Shown: piece by piece, positions 15,301 through 24,654 of the stretch
How the letters are laid out: each line of letters begins with the position of its first letter
Position numbering within the stretch: position 1 is the stretch's first letter
DNA from: Apophysomyces variabilis
Lineage: Eukaryota; Mucoromycota; Mucoromycetes; Mucorales; Mucoraceae
Direction of reading: 5' to 3'
Length of the DNA stretch: 64,000 nucleotides
NCBI GenBank assembly: GCA_002749535.1
Contig: MZZL01000408.1
Span: forward strand, 1,479,465-1,543,464
Notes under the pieces: generated by a model
What the model was told of the DNA's origin: nothing
Seen by the model: only the letters and a program-made list of their open reading frames with translations
The model's database searches: none
Position numbers and translations under genes: made by a program

Positions 15301-16466
15301 ATGAGATGAGAATTGTGTTTCCAATATAAAGAAAAACAAAACAAAACCTTGTGTTAGGAACTGACATCCGTGCGCCCATCAGACTGCAAACGGAATGGAG
15401 TTGACTCCTGTAATTCTTATCGTCACGAATAGCATGGCGGGAGAAATGAATCTCGCGGCAATGGTTTCCGATCGTTCATACTTTATCCTAACGAACCCGC
15501 AAATGCTGAAACCAGACATCCCGTATTTCTCTTTTTCTCTCTCTCGGTTTGTTCCGGAACTTTTTAAAATCAGGCAAGCGCCTTTCAAACTAAATCAAAG
15601 TTTCCTTCTTCTTGTCACCATTTGACATCGGGATCCGCCCATGAACACAGAAGCCTTATTACTCTTTTTTCCTTTTTCCGTCACGAAAGCCAGAGGTTTA
15701 TTTCATTCTTTTGTTGCACATGGTTGATTTTTTTTATTTTTTCAGTAATGCCTAATAATAATAGAACTTTTTCTTTCTGTGTTTTTGCGTTGCTAATGGC
15801 ATATATGTGTATATTACAGAACATAAAAAGTGGGTGGATGTATAAATCATCTGAGGAACGGGCAACTTCCGCGTTGATGGCCGTATTTGCCACACCATGA
15901 GCTATAGAGAAAAGAACGAGTTTAATGGCATTCCTTCCTCTTTGTAGTTCAAATTTATCTTACCATTGACCTCCAGTAGTATTTATTGGTCGAATAGTGT
16001 TGAGCAAAGCAGTTTTGTTATGGGCAACCATGAATGAATAGCAATTAAGATAGAGAATGGAGAACGCGTTATAAAGGACGTAGAAAGGGAAGGAAAAAAA
16101 AAAAGAACAAAGAGTGGCTGCGATTTGCGGTTTAGAGAGGAGAGGGAGGAAGAGAGAAATGGACAAAATGGAAGAGCTCTTATATGTTTATGTTAAAGGA
16201 GGTACCCAAAAAAAAACGAAACAAGCCTGTTGTCAGTGGTTGGTTGGTGGGGCGATCGTTCCATACATGTTTGTTTATAGAAAATATAAGGAGACTTAAA
16301 ACTGCTAGCTTACTATCCGGAAGTACCTGCACTTTATGTGTGTATGGGGGAGCAGTGTATTGCCAATTTAATACAAATAAACTATTTCATTTGGGCTCAA
16401 AAAAAAAAAGAAAATAGCGAGGGAAAATAGACTTACAGTGGAGTACATGTAGAGTATGGCGGGAAA
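15301..16466. other. Intergenic between convergent genes
   Basis: 3' flanks of the PFK-2-type gene (plus) and the DUF202 gene (minus). A-rich runs near 15330 and 16400 could serve as poly(A) regions. Open frames here have no recognisable content. Confidence 0.5.
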
Positions 16467-17334
16467 TCATTTATTTTCCGTCAGCACGACAATAAACATG
16501 GCAATCAGGACAGCCAAGACACAGGTGGATCCAAATAAAATGGCTCCTCGACTGGCGGGGAACATACCTTTGGTAAGAGCCACCTGGGAATGGAAGTACC
16601 GAATATTGGCAAAGTAAAGAAAGAGGATACTAAAGACAACAAAAGTCGCACCCAAAGCTCGTCCAGCCGACCGAGCACGAGTATCTTCGCCCACAGCCGG
16701 TGTCAAATGGTATAATTGAGTGATGGCTGTCATGATCCAAATTGTTTACAATATATTCACAAAGAATGGAACAAATGAGTCTCGACTCCCTGAATTCGTT
16801 TGAGCTGAATAACTTACCGACACCAACAGTGATCAATGATAATGAAGTCCGTAACCATGCAAGAAATGTTCGTTCGTTGGCTAGAAATAAACAATTATCA
16901 CTCACTTCCATTACTCTTGTAGCTGTCTTTTTTCTGGTTTTTTTTTATTTCTGTCCTAATTTCCAAATACCTAAATGATCTCGGGCAACGGCTGCTTTGT
17001 TTTCCAATAGAATGGATGCTGAATATCGTTCATAAAATCTGTATAAGCCTGCATACGGACTGGTTCGTTTGTTTTGCTGTTCTAATTTTTGATGCAATTC
17101 TTCTTTTTCAATTCTTGATTTTGTTCGGACTAAAAAAGGCGGAACGTATTCATGAATGCGATCGTCTGGTTCAACCTCATGGGGATCGAATTCACTGCAG
17201 GAATTTCCCGCCAAGCTCAACGGATGGTTATCTCGAGAGAGGTCATTGGGAGAAGAATTTATTATTCCTTCTGTTCTCCCTCGTACTCGTTCTCGTTCTG
17301 GTTCTTGTTCTTGTATTGGTTCGTGGTGAAGCAT
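16467..17334 (-). CDS. DUF202 (YidH-like) membrane protein
   Basis: Three exons in phase (17334-16971, 16880-16818, 16726-16467) give 228 residues. The hydrophilic N-terminus begins with a Glu/Pro/Arg run. The C-terminal half is the DUF202 domain: the hallmark LANERTFLAWLRTSLSLITVG spans introns 1 and 2. It is followed by the loop GEDTRARSAGRALG and two further transmembrane helices (FVVFSILFLYFANI and a last helix ending FIVVLTENK). DUF202 is a three-helix module found alone in bacteria and fungi and as the membrane part of vacuolar transporter chaperone proteins. No SPX or polyphosphate polymerase domain is present, so the function is open. An ATG further upstream (17508) would add a low-complexity leader; 17334 is preferred. 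Confidence 0.85.
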
Positions 17335-18813
17335 ATGTTGAAGTAAGGAAAAAGACCGAAAGAGCGTCCGGTGAGCAGTAACTATAAAAATACGTTCTAA
17401 AATTTCTTTCCCCGAATAACACCGCAGGCGTTTCCATATTTGATCACAGATACAAAAAAAAAAGGAAAGAAAAAAGAGGGTTGCTGTGCAGTATGCTGAT
17501 CCTCGCATATCAGTCCCTCTCTAGTCATCTTTATGATTTGTGCTTCTTACAGACTAGCTTTGGTTTTATCATGGTTCAATGGATGAAATAGTAAGTCTGT
17601 AACTTGCAAAGGGGAATTGAATTGGATTGAGAAAGATATAATACACGTAAGACGTACGTCAACTGGAACCCAGATAGGGTACTCCCCACCAAATCCGGAG
17701 TTTAAAAATGATTTTCTGCTGTGTCAATGTGAAGCTGCCAAGAGCATGCCGGGCCACGTGAGAGATCCTCTTTCCACTTTTCCTTTCGGCCTGTTTACCT
17801 GCAAGAAGCAACAGTTTCTCTTATCATCCACTTGTCTCAGTTCCTCCTTGGCTGATTAGGTGCTTTGCAGCTGACTATCGTTCATGATGGTCTTTGTGGA
17901 TCATCAATGACATGAGTCAGTCAAAAGAGGAAGTTAGTGACGCAGCCGATATCAGGATGATGATCGATACAAGATAGGCTACAGGGCCACCATTGTCAGT
18001 CATATGATGTCCGGCAACCCATGGATGGATAACACTATTGCTGTGAAGACAGATTGTGGCCTATACATTGGATAGCCCGATACCCTCAAAGACACTGACT
18101 CTGCTTCCTATGGCCGAGCCTGTCAGGAAAATGAGCAGCATGCACTCTATTCACACTCCATGTTTTAGCCCTCCCATTCATCCGTGAAAGTCAGTTTTCA
18201 CCTTATTAGCAGTCATTTCATTGAGGAAGTTCTATCTACCTCAACTTCCCGAGCATGCTTTATATTTGCTCAAGTTTATATGAAACAAAAAAGAGGCTTT
18301 ATTGTTTTTTTGGGTAAAAAAGACTAGTGTATCCTTAGGATTGGATCTATCAGACATTCATGCAATTCCTTCCTATACATAATGTGTTGAGTAAATGAAC
18401 CGACAATATTCGGGATGCTGATGCGAGCGAAGACTAATAGGGTGGTATTTCATTCACTGGGCAAAGGGGAGAACAAAAATAGTTCAGCACGTGCGGAACA
18501 TGCGTGTGGGGTTCGAAAAGCCGAGCCAGGGGAGGGGGTACACGGCATCCGTTGATAATGGACTGGGAAAACCTTTTGTGTCTTGCTTTAGTCTTTACTC
18601 TCTCTCTTTTTCTCTTTCTCTCTCTCCTTTCAAGGGCTTATCATGGGGCTAAACGTGCTTGATGTGGAAGGTGCTTTAACGGAACCTTAAAACAACTCTT
18701 CCTTTGCTCAAATAGAACAGGCCTGATCATCTCATGTTTCTTTGTGTGTTTGGTAGTGCTGCTGCTCAGGAATTGAGCAATGGCCGATTAAACTTTTTAT
18801 TAAGACCGACAAA
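17335..18813. other. Intergenic between the DUF202 and tropomyosin genes
   Basis: Upstream region of the DUF202 gene and 3' flank of tropomyosin. It contains CACGTG at 17755 and 18488 and a CT-rich tract near 18600-18630. No coding exon chain recognised. Confidence 0.45.
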
Positions 18814-19309
18814 TTAAACACCCTCGAGTTGACGTTCAAGATCTTCAAACTCTGCTCTGGAAGCTTCATATTTTTGCTTATACTCTTCATATGCCTTTTC
18901 CATCTCTGCCAACTGGTTCTCAAGTTGCGTTGACTTCTTGTCCAACTGTTCCACACGCAAGTCGGCTTCACGGAAGCTAATCAATTACATATAAAGAGTT
19001 AGTCATCCCACCCATCAAATACTTTTTATATTCTATAAGCTTACTTGTTGGAAGAACTCTTAAGCTCGTTCTCAGTCTTCTCCAATTGTTCTTCAACAAG
19101 CTTCAACCTCGATTGCAATGAAGTGAGTTCATGATCTTTCTGAGTATGTTCAGCCTCCAGTTGCTTGACTTTAGCATCCAATTCATCTGCGCGTGCATTG
19201 GCTGCTTCAGCCTCGGCACGTAAAGAAGCTAATTTCTAAGAAAAAGAAAGATCTCATAAGCCATCTCTTATTGGTCCCTTATCGCTGGTACCTCTTTAAA
19301 TTTCTCCAT
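18814..19309 (-). CDS. Tropomyosin (short, 123 residues)
   Basis: Coiled-coil protein that polymerises along actin filaments. Three exons: 19309-19292, 19235-19045 and 18976-18814. The protein begins MEKFKEKLASLRAEAEAANA, matching the conserved fungal tropomyosin N-terminus, and continues as an unbroken heptad coiled coil (ADELDAKVKQLEAEH, ENQLAEMEKAYEEYKQKY) ending LERQLEGV. Known fungal forms are 161 residues (S. pombe Cdc8, yeast Tpm2) or 199 (Tpm1). At 123 this one is 38 residues, one actin-spanning period, shorter than Cdc8. Phases are consistent, and the 68-nt intron between exons 2 and 3 leaves no room for a missing exon. The gene lies on the same strand just downstream of TVP18. Confidence 0.88.
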
Positions 19310-19575
19310 GGGATAAAAATGAACTAAATAAGATAAAGGAATGGATAGACTATGTTGCTTCTTCTTAAAAGCCTTTTATATGCCCTTTAGAAAAAAAATT
19401 GCGGAGACCCTCTGAATGTGCACATCATCTTATTTAGTCAAGTCACCACCACGAGCAATAGCCCCCACCCCTTCTTCTTCTCTGTATCGACAACCTTTAT
19501 GAAGGACAAAAATCGTGGTATTTTACACAAGGGATACACATAAAAAGAAAAGGGATAAAGAAAAAAAAAGAGGGA

Positions 19576-20608
19576 TTATACGACATTGTCGACACCCGTA
19601 CCTCCCAGCAATCTGGAAAAAGCGTGTAAGATATAAGTAAAAAATGGATTCAAGCCCTCTTTTCCCCCTTCTACTCCCCCATTCACTCATCCATCACAAA
19701 GACTTACTTTGAGCTAGCAAATGCCTGACCTGTGAAAGCAGCAGCGCCTAAAAAAGAAAGAGAAATTTAAAACACAGACTAAGCGGCTTTTGAACCAGAA
19801 CCAAATAAACTTACCGTAACAGATGGCAGCTAACAAAAGGCATACAGCTGCTGCGATCAGTGGTCCTGTACCCATCAAGTTTGAAAGGAACATTACGACA
19901 GCAAACCTAAAAACAAACTCAACTGTCAAACCCAACAAACAAACCCGTATCTCGTCCTTCCTGTCACAAAACTTACACAAGATACATGGCTGCTCGGAAA
20001 TAACAGTTTTCAAAGTACGCAATAAATGTATCACTACACATCGTCATGGGTCAACAACTTCTTCGGTACATAGATCGCAGCAAAAAGAAAAAGATTGTAA
20101 TACAAACAATTTCGGGCTAGTAGGGCAAAACTACGATGAAGGATCAAGAGACAATCGTCAGTATCGCTGCAGGTTAGCAAGGTAAATGGTCATGTTACCT
20201 TTATGCACAATGGTATTTCCGCGAACACGAGAATGAATGCAATGACCCTGTTATCATTCCATTCCGTAATGTGAGCTGCCATCCTGTTCCTCACACCACC
20301 CTTTTCTCCCAGCAAACATTACCATCCAACAATGGAAAACACGACGTGTTGCAGAAATCCGACAATACCCAGAGCAATCAGCACTTTTCATTGCAAGTTG
20401 ATGACCATCAGCCAAGGTGGTTTCTCATTGATGTAAAAAGTACTTACGTATAATCGACGCGATACCGAGCCTATCAGTCCATAAGCAAAAAGGAAATATG
20501 TTGAGATTGGTACTTCGTCAGCGTCTTTTTTAACTCGTTTTTGTTTTCCTTTTACCATTGCCCGTAAAGCGAGAAGTTCATGGATTTGATTTCGTCACCG
20601 CAGCCCAT
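19576..20608 (-). CDS. TVP18: Golgi membrane protein Tvp18
   Basis: Four-helix membrane protein of late Golgi/TGN vesicles, fungal-specific, with an undefined role in traffic. Nine exons splice in phase to 144 residues: 20608-20556, 20470-20448 (23 nt), 20383-20323, 20247-20199, 20130-20108 (23 nt), 20033-19977, 19906-19815, 19747-19708 and 19612-19576. The product has the family signatures MNFSLYGQWLGIASIILLI (exons 1-3), FAEIPLCIK followed by FCPTSPKFDTFIAYFEN, TGPLIAAAVCLLLAAICYG and a C-terminal LLGGTGV. The model depends on two 23-nt microexons, each required to restore a conserved block. If the last intron were retained the protein would end at KSSA-like residues near 19704, but the family tail supports the last exon. 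Confidence 0.9.
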
Positions 20609-21521
20609 TTCTTTACAAAAACGTGAAAATCACAAGCAATAAGAGAGAGAGACAGAGAGAAAGAGAGTGTGTCTGTTAGAAGAAGAGAGAAAAGAAAAGA
20701 AAACGAACAAAGGTTTTCTTGGGTAGAAAAAAAAAGTTGGACGGAGTTCTATTTCAACGGAAATCAGTTGCCGAAAAGCTGAGCGTTGTCTTGGCCTGCA
20801 CTGGAATTAGAAAAAGGACACAAAAACTCGCCAAGAAAGACAGAGACCTTACTAATCAGCGGAAAAAAATGCAAAGAACAAAGGCTCCATTACGTATATT
20901 ATGTGCTTGTTGAGTAGTTATATGGACAGTCTTATATAACATGAAGATAAATAAAACATAGTTTCTGTTAAAAAACCTGCCAACAGAATCAGCTGGTTTG
21001 AGTCGTCTCAGCGGTGAATTTCAAACTCCACAGGCACATCTGTAACTTTATGGACAAACAAAAAAGAGGATGTGGCTGGCATTATTGTTACTAAAAGGGT
21101 TACAATTATTACAACTCCCTGTGTATGACCATCTTTACCAGTTGCGCCACATTAAGGAAAAACCGAGTGGAACTTAAGGCAGACTGCGCTCTTTCCTATG
21201 CATTGCAATTCTTCCTCTATAGATTTACCTTGCTAATAGATGAAGAGAATGAAGACAAGTATCAAGTTGAAAAGACATGGGACAGACCTAGGTAGAACGG
21301 ACAAACAATGACCCTTTCCAACCAACAGACAGCCACTGCAGAATCGGTCTTTAAAAAATCTCGGAGTTAAAAACTGGCAGAGTGCAGGTCTGCTCCTTGG
21401 CATGAATCAGTGTGTCATCCGCCCGGTCTTCTTGCAATATATACGTTTAGCTGGAAGCCAAGTGAGAAATAGAAGTCTTTGTAATAGAGAATACTTTGTC
21501 CACTCGTGACAACTAGGCTAA
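20609..21521. other. Intergenic, TVP18 upstream region
   Basis: GA-rich tract at 20640-20720 just upstream of TVP18. The open frame at 20719-20913 is Lys/Arg-rich but has no homology I recognise. Nothing else supported. Confidence 0.4.
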
Positions 21522-22022
21522 CTACACTCCTTCTTTATTGTTATCTCGCACAAACCAGGCTAGAAAGTCTATCTCCTTCACTTTGCTTGCGCAATCATAG
21601 TAAAACAGCTTGCAACTCCCAAGGCATTTAAGAATACACGTGCCTCCTCTATTGGTCAGGTCAGTCGCCTGAATCTAAATAAACATGCATTAGAGTTAAC
21701 ATCAGACGCACCGACAACCATCATTACCGTACGATGCAATAAATAGTCTTGCAAAGAGTATGTCATAATTAATCCAGCACAGGATTGTTCATCTAGTTTT
21801 CAAAGTTGTCATGTTTTATCCACCTGATTAATACATATAGGGTAGACCTATGAATATTTTGGCATTAGAAACCTGTCGATCATTTAATCCATCTTCGCAC
21901 CCGGAAAAATGTAGATAGAAGATCACCATCCGGCCACTTGCATCCCTGTTGACTCTTTCAGCGGAAAGCCTGACAGTAGTGAGCATCGACTCAAACGGGG
22001 AATCATACATGTACTTGATCAT
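21522..22022 (-). pseudogene. Possible decayed caspase-like (peptidase C14-like) fragment
   Basis: Two in-phase coding-like exons (22022-21873 and 21674-21522) with a good acceptor (TATTTAG) give ~100 residues. The order of motifs resembles a caspase p20 fold. An amphipathic helix (FESMLTTVRLSAERV) is followed by the strand MVIFYLHFSGCEDGLNDR, where families have FYFSGHGCEDG. Next comes IQATDLTN, and then CKLFYYDCASK, where families have LFFxDCCR or LFFIDACR. The Gly-His part of SGHG is missing, so the catalytic His appears lost while a Cys follows the second strand. No N-terminal part of the fold is found upstream. It could also be an unrelated small gene. The similarity was judged by eye only. 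Confidence 0.3.
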
Positions 22023-22922
22023 CCTTCGCTTTCTTCTGCTCGTTTACGAAATTTCTTGGATTAAGCTGTTGGCTGAATAAGCAAGCATCTTTCTTTTTTG
22101 CAAGACGGAAACCGATAGCAAGCTTTCAACTGACTAAACTACCAGAAAGCAATTTTCAACTACGAGATGTTGTATTTGATATGTTTATACAAGCCCGTTT
22201 TGATCGATTATTTCTTCCTTTTTGGGCAATGTGTTATAGGATATAGATATGAAAACGACAACAAGTTATCTTACTGTGATGCTTTCCATTTGCGTACCAC
22301 ACGTTTTCCTATATTGGTAACGAGTTACGATGTGTAGACTAACAATAGCATATCAAGGTTTCTAAGCTTGGCAAGTTTGACAAGATGGTATAGCCTCTTG
22401 ATGTGATTGGAAGATTTCTGAAACGGGGTTTGAATGATTTGAAAAATCGCCGTCCGAATGGATTAAAAGGTTTTCTGTGAGAATGGGGTAGGAAAGCGAT
22501 TCTTTTTCCCAAGTCAGGTGAGTTGCCCAAAGAAATCGTCACAAAGTCACGAGAGATCACCAAGAGGTTGGGCGTTGGGACTCTGGCCCCCGCTCCCCTT
22601 CACTAAACCACTCCCGCGAACTTTGAAAGAACGCAAAGACACAACAATAATGACTCACCATGCCATCTGTTGGTCTTTCTCATATAGTCAGACAATAACC
22701 TCTTCATAAAACGTCTGGTTCTTTTGCCCCAGAAAGAAAGTTTTCGCTCTTACGTGCTCATCCCCTTCTTCCTCTTCAAACTGTCCTCACCCCTACGTCG
22801 TTGACTGAGTGACTCTGGAATATTTTTTTCTGCTTGATTTTGTACCCTCCATACTCTTTTGCTTCTCTCTGTATTTTTTTGTTTGGTTTTACCATATATC
22901 GATTCAAGGATAAGATACGACT
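22023..22922. other. Intergenic, upstream of the CBF1-like gene
   Basis: Probable promoter and 5' UTR of the bHLH gene. The stretch 22790-22910 is T-rich. No E-box is seen in the last 300 bp, so there is no sign of simple autoregulation. Confidence 0.4.
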
Positions 22923-23416
22923 ATGTCAAACAAATCTTATATGGAATTGAAAGGAGAATCGGTAAGTGATATAGAAAGGAAGGGAAATCAAGGGAAATTT
23001 AGGAGGGAGAGGGGAAGAAACGAAGAAGGGGAACAGAAAAAAGGAAAAAAAAAAAAGGAAGAAGAAAACTTACCTAGAACCATTCCTTTTTTTTCACTTG
23101 GCTGAAAGATTGAGCAATCCTCGGTGGGGAAAGATAAGGTTTCTACTTCTCCCACATCCTCCTCTACTTCATCCTTCCCCGCACCAGCCGTCACAAGCGC
23201 CGCTGAACTGTGGTAAATACATCTCACTTCAAACACGCTCATGAAAGTTATCTAAACGCTCTTTATTTTCTAATAGGGCAACTATCACACCATCCCAGTC
23301 AGCGTCACTGCAGGCATTGCATCAATCCATGCAAGCAAACGCAGCAATGAATCCTTTGGGAGCATTAACAGCAGCTGCTCAACAACACCAGCAACACCAA
23401 CAACCCCAGGAACAAC

Positions 23417-23449
<33 letters not shown>

Positions 23450-24253
23450 GACAACAACAACGACAACAATCATCACATCAACAACCACCACATCAGCGGC
23501 CAATGGCTTCGAAGCGAGAAGGAAAGAATCATATGAAGCAAGAAATGAATGAACACGAAGTTAAACATCCATCGGATGAACATCAACAGGCACACTATGG
23601 CAACATACCACAACAGCAACAACAGCAACAGCAACAACCACAGCAACAACAACAAAAACAATTACACCAACCAGCCTCGACCTCCCAACAAACACCAGAT
23701 CAACGACGAACGTCATCGGATGAAAACGGTAAACCACCCGTGGTAAGCGTTTTTTTTTTTGTGTCTCTCTCTTTCTTTCTCTCTTGGTAGGATAAGAAAG
23801 TAGCAGAAGGACTTAAAAGAGGGCCTTTTTGGTTTTTTTTTATTTTAGGGATCGGCTGAATGGCATCGTTTACGACGTGAAAACCACAAGCAAGTCGAAC
23901 GTCGACGTCGAGAGACGATCAATGAGGGAATTAATGAGATTGCCCGGATAGTGCCTGGTTGCGAAAAGAACAAGGGATCCATTCTTCAACGTGCAGCTGC
24001 CTATATCCAACAACTGAAAGATAATGAAGCCGCAACGCTGGAAAAATGGACATTGGAGAAACTACTGACAGATCAAGCCATCAATGAACTCAACCGACAG
24101 GTCGAACTTCTCAAGGCAGAACTGGATAGGACAAGACAGGAAAATCAATATCTGAAAAGACAATTGGAAGAATCAGGTGATGGACATGAACATAAAAAGA
24201 TGAAATCCTCTCATGCCGAAGGACAATCATCCAAGCATGAGCAGGATCAGTAG
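22923..24253 (+). CDS. CBF1: bHLH transcription factor, Cbf1-like
   Basis: Four exons (22923-22961, 23109-23212, 23277-23742, 23849-24253) give 337 residues. The N-terminal two thirds are low complexity: Ser/Pro/Ala, then two Gln runs encoded by CAA/CAG repeats. The last exon carries the bHLH: basic region HKQVERRRRETINEGINEIA with the E-box-reading Glu-Arg-Arg. A loop (PGCEKNKGS) and helix 2 (ILQRAAAYIQQLKDNEAA) follow. EKWTLEKLLTDQ and a leucine-rich coiled coil come next. The EKWTLxKLL block after helix 2 is diagnostic for yeast Cbf1 (centromere CDEI and MET gene regulator) rather than generic bHLH factors. It should bind CACGTG. In fungi outside budding yeasts the centromere role is uncertain; sulfur-amino-acid and respiratory control is the usual inference. 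Confidence 0.88.
23411..23662 (+). repeat. CAA/CAG trinucleotide repeats encoding polyGln
   Basis: Two runs, 23411-23475 (mostly CAA and CGA) and 23611-23662 (CAG/CAA). Both are inside exon 3 of the Cbf1-like gene and in the Gln frame. Likely length-variable. Confidence 0.8.
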
Positions 24254-24654
24254 TAGTTAGGCTTCTTTTTGTTTTCTTGCTTCCCTTCACTGCCCTTTCT
24301 ACATCTCAACACGCACTATCTCGCTCGCTCTCTCTCACACACCATTTCATTGCTATTTGTTACGATAAATGTAACTAACAAAGCCAAAAAAACGATTCTT
24401 TTCTTTGACGGAATGTACCATTTCTTTACTTCTTTCATGTTTTTGAAAGTGAATCAGATAGCATACATCTATCAAAATACAATGGAACAATGCTTATTTG
24501 GAAAAGGAAAGTAAACAAAAAAAACAAATCGTTTTACATTTTACACGCGAAAATTAAAAAAAAAAGGCAGATGATGAGACTACACTAAATGTACAGTTTG
24601 GAAAATGGAATGAGAGGAAGCGAAGTAACGAACAAAGATAGAGGAGGACCATGC
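24254..24654. other. Intergenic between convergent genes
   Basis: Shared 3' flank of the Cbf1-like gene (plus) and the DUF726 gene (minus). A-rich tracts at 24510-24570; nothing else seen. Confidence 0.5.

Noticed and set aside
17243..17437. Plus/minus frames over the TCGTTC-like hexanucleotide repeat
   Set aside because: Shadow of the Glu/Pro/Arg-rich start of the DUF202 protein; the repeat itself is short.
20556..20558. ATG giving MVKGKQKRVKK as a start for TVP18
   Set aside because: The true first exon lies upstream (MGCGDEIKSMNFSLYGQW); this ATG straddles its splice donor and belongs to the intron.
23285..23503. Minus-strand polyvaline frame
   Set aside because: Antisense of the CAA repeat in the Cbf1-like gene.
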